Source of the DNA: Novosphingobium sp.
GTDB lineage: Bacteria > Pseudomonadota > Alphaproteobacteria > Sphingomonadales > Sphingomonadaceae
Length of the DNA stretch: 7,808 nucleotides
NCBI GenBank assembly: GCA_027490345.1
Contig: JAIXYF010000197.1
Coordinates: 1 to 7,808 of the forward strand
Reading direction: 5' to 3'
Shown here: piece after piece, positions 5,089 to 7,808 of the stretch
Position numbering within the stretch: the stretch's first letter is position 1
Layout of the letters: each line of letters opens with the position of its first letter
Notes under the pieces: generated by a model
The model's input: only the letters and a program-made list of their open reading frames with translations
Databases searched by the model: none
Told to the model about the DNA's origin: nothing
Made by a program: the position numbers and the translations under genes

Positions 5089-6308
5089 TGGCGGAAGGCG
5101 CCGCAAATGGCGAACTGACCATCGGTTTCCTGCCGCTGGTCGATGCCTGCCTGCCCATTCTGGCGCGCGAGCACGGTTTCGCCGAGGCGGAAGGTCTGTC
5201 TCTGCGCCTCGTGCGCGATATGAGTTGGGCCACGGTGCTGGACCGGTTGCTCTATGGCCACAGCGACGGCGCACACATGGTGGCCCCGCTGGCGATTGCC
5301 ACCACGCTGGGGCGCGGGCGGCCAGCCCAGCCGCTCTCGGTGCCGTTCGTGCTGGGCCTGAATGGCAATGCCGTGACCATGCGGCCCGAACTGGCGCGCG
5401 CGGTTAACCCGGCGGGTGGTCTGGGCGATCCGGCCAAAGTCGGCGCGGCGCTCAAGGCGTATATCAGCGGCACTGGCCGCCCGCTGCGCTTCGGCGTGGT
5501 CCACCGCTATTCCAGCCACAACTACATGTTGCGCTATTGGCTTGCGGCTTGCGGCATCCGCCCGGATGTGGATGTTGAAATCACCACGGTTGCGCCGCCG
5601 TTCTGCGCCGATGCGCTGGAGTTTGGCGAAGTCGATGCCATTTGCGTGGGCGAACCTTGGAACAGCGTGGCGGTGGAGCGGGCTGCGGGCGAGATCGTGA
5701 TGGTCACCGCGCAAATCTGGCGGCGCGGGGTGGAAAAGGTTCTCGCCTTTCGCGAATCAGTGTTGGACGCGCGCAGGCCGCAAGCCGAAGCGCTGGTCCG
5801 CGCGCTGCGCAAGGCGGGCGAGCATTTTGTTGATCCCGCCAATCTGGAAACCAATGCGGCTATTCTGGCATGCGCCGAGTACCTTGATGGTGACGCAACG
5901 CTGATTCGCCGGGCCATTTCCGATCGGCTACTGCTGCGGCAGGGCGGCGATCTGCTGCATTATCCTGATTTCATGTTCCAGCACCGCGAAGCGGCAAACT
6001 TCCCGTGGGTCAGTCAGGCCGAATGGCTCTACAGCCAGATGGTGCGTTGGGATGGCTTGCCGTTCGATCCCGCCGATGCCCGCAAAGCGGCCCGCGTATT
6101 TCGCCCAGACGTGTACCGCAGCGCACTATTGGGGACGGGGGAGCCTTTGCCGGGGGCGAGTTCCAAGGTGGAAGGCAGCCTTGCCGGGCCGACCTCCGTT
6201 TCCATGCAGCAGGGCCGCATGATATTGGAACGAAACACATTTTTTGATGGAAAGGCGTTCGATCCAGAGCTCCTCGAAAGCTACATCACTGGCCAGCATC
6301 AGGCATAA
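5088..6308 (+). CDS. nasS: NasS: cytoplasmic nitrate/nitrite sensor, partner of NasT
   Basis: A protein of 406 aa (407 if ATG 5085 is used) related to the nitrate-binding proteins NrtA/CmpA but without a signal peptide, as expected for the cytoplasmic sensor NasS. Numbered from ATG 5085, visible family blocks are LTIGFLPLVDACLPILAREH (11-30), Trp48 in RDMSWATVLDRLLYG, DGAHMVAPLAIA (61-72), FGVVHRYSSHNYMLRYWLAA (136-155, with His145) and AICVGEPWNSVAV (185-197). The Trp and His match nitrate-contacting positions of NrtA. It should release NasT when nitrate or nitrite is bound. GGGAGGA (5076-5082) lies 5-6 nt before ATG 5088 but only 2-3 nt before ATG 5085, so I prefer 5088. Either start overlaps the nasT stop, so the two genes are translationally coupled and likely made in fixed ratio. 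Confidence 0.94.
   Translation: MAEGAANGELTIGFLPLVDACLPILAREHGFAEAEGLSLRLVRDMSWATVLDRLLYGHSDGAHMVAPLAIATTLGRGRPAQPLSVPFVLGLNGNAVTMRPELARAVNPAGGLGDPAKVGAALKAYISGTGRPLRFGVVHRYSSHNYMLRYWLAACGIRPDVDVEITTVAPPFCADALEFGEVDAICVGEPWNSVAVERAAGEIVMVTAQIWRRGVEKVLAFRESVLDARRPQAEALVRALRKAGEHFVDPANLETNAAILACAEYLDGDATLIRRAISDRLLLRQGGDLLHYPDFMFQHREAANFPWVSQAEWLYSQMVRWDGLPFDPADARKAARVFRPDVYRSALLGTGEPLPGASSKVEGSLAGPTSVSMQQGRMILERNTFFDGKAFDPELLESYITGQHQA
6290..6305 (+). promoter_or_regulatory. Weak sigma-54-like -24/-12 element at the end of nasS
   Basis: TGGCCAGCATCAGGCA has the invariant GG and GC of a -24/-12 promoter with exactly 10 bp between them, but differs from the wider consensus at about four positions. 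It would start a leader near 6316, just ahead of the hairpins, which would suit nitrogen control by NtrC. Such matches are common by chance in GC-rich DNA, and I see no clear NtrC site. Confidence 0.2.
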
Positions 6309-6351
6309 AATGCTGCTGCACTGCAAAAAACGCTTGCCGAACCCCATGCGA

Positions 6352-6370
6352 ATCACATAGTCATAGTGAT
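6352..6370 (+). promoter_or_regulatory. Possible first (P1) hairpin of the NasT-binding leader
   Basis: ATCAC (6352-6356) can pair with GTGAT (6366-6370), 13 nt before the second hairpin. The loop is ATAGTCATA, nine bases rather than the six expected. A at loop position 1 and G at position 4 are present as in ANTAR target loops. The segment overlaps a tandem hexamer repeat (CATAGT CATAGT GATAGT, 6356-6373), so repeat slippage may have altered it. The assignment is tentative. Confidence 0.35.
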
Positions 6371-6383
6371 AGTCAGGCAGCGG

Positions 6384-6399
6384 CGCTCAAGGATGAGCG
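6384..6399 (+). promoter_or_regulatory. ANTAR-target hairpin (P2) in the nrtA leader
   Basis: CGCTC (6384-6388) and GAGCG (6395-6399) form a perfect 5-bp stem closing the hexaloop AAGGAT. Known ANTAR target RNAs have hexaloops with A at position 1 and G at position 4, and both are met here. It lies between nasTS and the transporter gene, ahead of a terminator, exactly where NasT should bind. The upstream strand (GCGGCG, 6380-6385) could also pair with CGCCGC (6444-6449) of the terminator, giving an alternative fold. Confidence 0.7.
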
Positions 6400-6444
6400 A
6401 GACCAGCGTAGCCCGGCACAGCATTTTCATCGCGTGGCAACGTC

Positions 6445-6488
6445 GCCGCCCAGACCTTCCTTTTCGGGATGCGTTCGGGCGGCTTTTT
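6445..6488 (+). terminator. Intrinsic terminator (attenuator) in the nrtA leader
   Basis: GCCGCCC (6445-6451) pairs with GGGCGGC (6477-6483), a 7-bp all-GC stem running straight into TTTTT (6484-6488). It ends 35 bp before the nrtA ATG, so it would stop transcription before the gene unless overridden. Together with the hexaloop hairpin upstream this is the standard layout for NasT/NasR-type antitermination. The 25-nt loop may contain a small inner hairpin around TTCC and GGGA. Confidence 0.75.
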
Positions 6489-6523
6489 CATGTTTGTCGC
6501 GCCGCTTTCAAAGGGTAACCCGA

Positions 6524-7808
6524 ATGAACGGACATGGTGCATTCAACCGGCGGAACATCATCGCAGCCTTGCTGGCCGGGATTGCATTGGCAAGCTGCGG
6601 CGGAGGCGGGGATTCACCCGAAAAGCCCGCCGCTTCGGCGAATGGCATTGAAAAGCCTGCGCTCAAGTTGGGTTTCATCAAGCTGACCGACATTGCCCCG
6701 CTCGTGGTGGCGCAGGAGAAAGGCTTCTTCCGTGAGGAAGGCCTCACCGTCACGCTGGAACCGCAGGCCAACTGGAAGGTGCTGCTCGACGGGGTGACTG
6801 GCGGCCAGCTTGACGGCGCGCATATGCTGGCGGGCCAGGTCCTGGCATCGGGCGCAGGCATTGGCAGCAAAGTGCCGCTCGTCACGCCGTTCTCCCTCGA
6901 TCTCAACGGCAAGGGCGTGACCGTTTCCAATCAGGTGTGGGACATGATCGCCCCCAGCCTGCCCAAGGGCGCAGACGGCAAAGTGCAGATGCCGATTTCG
7001 GCCTCCGCGCTGAAGCCCGTGGTCGCCAAGTTCAAGGCAGAGGGCAAGCCTTTCAAGATGGGCATGGTGTTCCCCGTCTCCACCCACAACTATGTGCTGC
7101 GGTACTGGCTGGCAGCAGGCGGGCTGAACCCCGGTTACTACCTCCCGGCGGATACGGCTGGCACAACCGGCGCGGATGTGCAGCTTTCGGTCACGCCGCC
7201 GCCGCAGATGCCCTCCACTATGGAAGCGGGCACGATCAACGGCTATTCAGTGGGCGAACCGTGGAATCAGGCTGCTGTGGCCAAGAAGATCGGCGTGCCG
7301 ATCATCGTCGATCCCGATATCGCGGGCACCACGGGCGACAAGGTGTTCGGCCTGACCGCCGATTTCGCCAAGAAGAACCCCAAGACGGTGCAGGCGCTGA
7401 CGCGAGCTCTGATCCGCGCCTCGATCTGGCTCGATGCAGAGGGCGGCAAGAACCGGCCCGAGGCGGTCAAGATGCTCGCCAATTCGAAGTATGTCGGCGC
7501 CGATGACGCGGTGCTGATGGCTTCGATGACTGGCAAGTTCACGTTCGGTTCGGGGGACACGCGCGCGACGCCCGAATTCAACCTGTTCTTTGATCAACAG
7601 GCCAGCTACCCGTTCTATTCCGACGGTATCTGGTTCCTCACGCAGATGCGCCGCTGGGGCCAGATCGCCGCAGACAAGCCCGATGCCTGGTATCTCGATA
7701 CCGTGAAGTCGGTCTATCGCCCTGATATCTATGATGCCGCCGCGCAGTCGCTGGTGGCGGATGGCAAGGCGAGCGCAGAGCAGTTCCCCAAGACCGACGG
7801 CTTTCGCA
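6524..7808 (+). CDS. nrtA: Nitrate ABC transporter substrate-binding lipoprotein NrtA/NasF (cut by right edge)
   Basis: Open from ATG 6524 to the window end (428 codons), probably lacking only the last few dozen residues. It should capture nitrate outside the inner membrane for an ABC importer. The N terminus has Arg9-Arg10, a hydrophobic stretch and a lipobox LASC with lipidation at Cys25, followed by a Gly-rich linker. Family blocks: LKLGFIKLTDIAPLVVAQEK (47-66), Trp84 in QANWKVLLDG, QLDGAHMLAG (95-104), Thr187-His188-Asn189 in VSTHNYVLRYWLAAGG, GEPWNQAAV (244-252) and Lys273 in GTTGDKVFGLT. Trp, His and Lys match nitrate-binding residues described for cyanobacterial NrtA. AAAGGG (6510-6515) lies 8 nt before the ATG. 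Expression is probably controlled by NasT through the leader terminator. nrtB/nrtC-like permease and ATPase genes are expected downstream. Confidence 0.94.
   Translation, partial: MNGHGAFNRRNIIAALLAGIALASCGGGGDSPEKPAASANGIEKPALKLGFIKLTDIAPLVVAQEKGFFREEGLTVTLEPQANWKVLLDGVTGGQLDGAHMLAGQVLASGAGIGSKVPLVTPFSLDLNGKGVTVSNQVWDMIAPSLPKGADGKVQMPISASALKPVVAKFKAEGKPFKMGMVFPVSTHNYVLRYWLAAGGLNPGYYLPADTAGTTGADVQLSVTPPPQMPSTMEAGTINGYSVGEPWNQAAVAKKIGVPIIVDPDIAGTTGDKVFGLTADFAKKNPKTVQALTRALIRASIWLDAEGGKNRPEAVKMLANSKYVGADDAVLMASMTGKFTFGSGDTRATPEFNLFFDQQASYPFYSDGIWFLTQMRRWGQIAADKPDAWYLDTVKSVYRPDIYDAAAQSLVADGKASAEQFPKTDGFR

Noticed and set aside
4414..5274. A 286-aa minus-strand reading frame across nasT and into nasS
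   Set aside because: It is antisense to a clearly recognised receiver/ANTAR gene, and its Arg/Pro/His-rich product is typical of the shadow frame of GC-rich coding DNA.
4989..5714. A 241-aa minus-strand frame within nasS
   Set aside because: Its His/Arg/Gln-rich composition is that of a shadow frame, and the plus strand encodes a well conserved sensor.
1..7808. CRISPR arrays, tRNA or rRNA genes, insertion sequences with transposases
   Set aside because: I found no regularly spaced repeats, no tRNA-like cloverleaf and no transposase or integrase motifs on either strand.

Overview
The window is GC-rich (I judge roughly 60%) and reads as alphaproteobacterial DNA, most likely from a sphingomonad (Sphingobium, Novosphingobium or Sphingomonas type). 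This rests on codon use, a NasT/NasS nitrate-sensing pair beside a nitrate-binding lipoprotein, and a RES/Xre toxin-antitoxin of the kind known from Sphingobium. The genus is inferred.

Left block (1-2417): a nitrile catabolic cluster. On the minus strand a nitrilase gene (240-1271) is followed 33 bp later by the first 68 codons of an aldoxime dehydratase gene that runs off the left edge. Divergent from them, across a 177-bp control region, is an AraC-family regulator (1449-2417). Together they predict aldoxime -> nitrile -> carboxylic acid + ammonia under AraC control.

Middle block (2418-4509): accessory and partly decayed DNA. It holds a short unrecognised ORF overlapping the end of araC, a nested hairpin with a T-tract, a hypothetical gene broken by an in-frame TGA, and a complete Xre/MbcA/ParS antitoxin plus RES toxin pair with a palindromic operator candidate. 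After that come about 390 bp with no convincing gene.

Right block (4510-7808): nitrate assimilation control. nasT (receiver plus ANTAR RNA-binding domain) and nasS (cytoplasmic nitrate sensor) overlap at stop/start. A 215-bp leader follows, carrying a hexaloop hairpin of ANTAR type and an intrinsic terminator. Then comes a NrtA/NasF-type nitrate-binding lipoprotein gene cut by the right edge. The arrangement predicts that nitrate frees NasT from NasS, and that NasT then binds the leader RNA so that transcription passes the terminator into the transporter genes.

The known systems explain most of the window. The points that deserve a second look are the leader RNA (its first hairpin is not canonical), the apparently leaderless nasT, the nested hairpin and the broken gene. 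I did not find a clearly new system.
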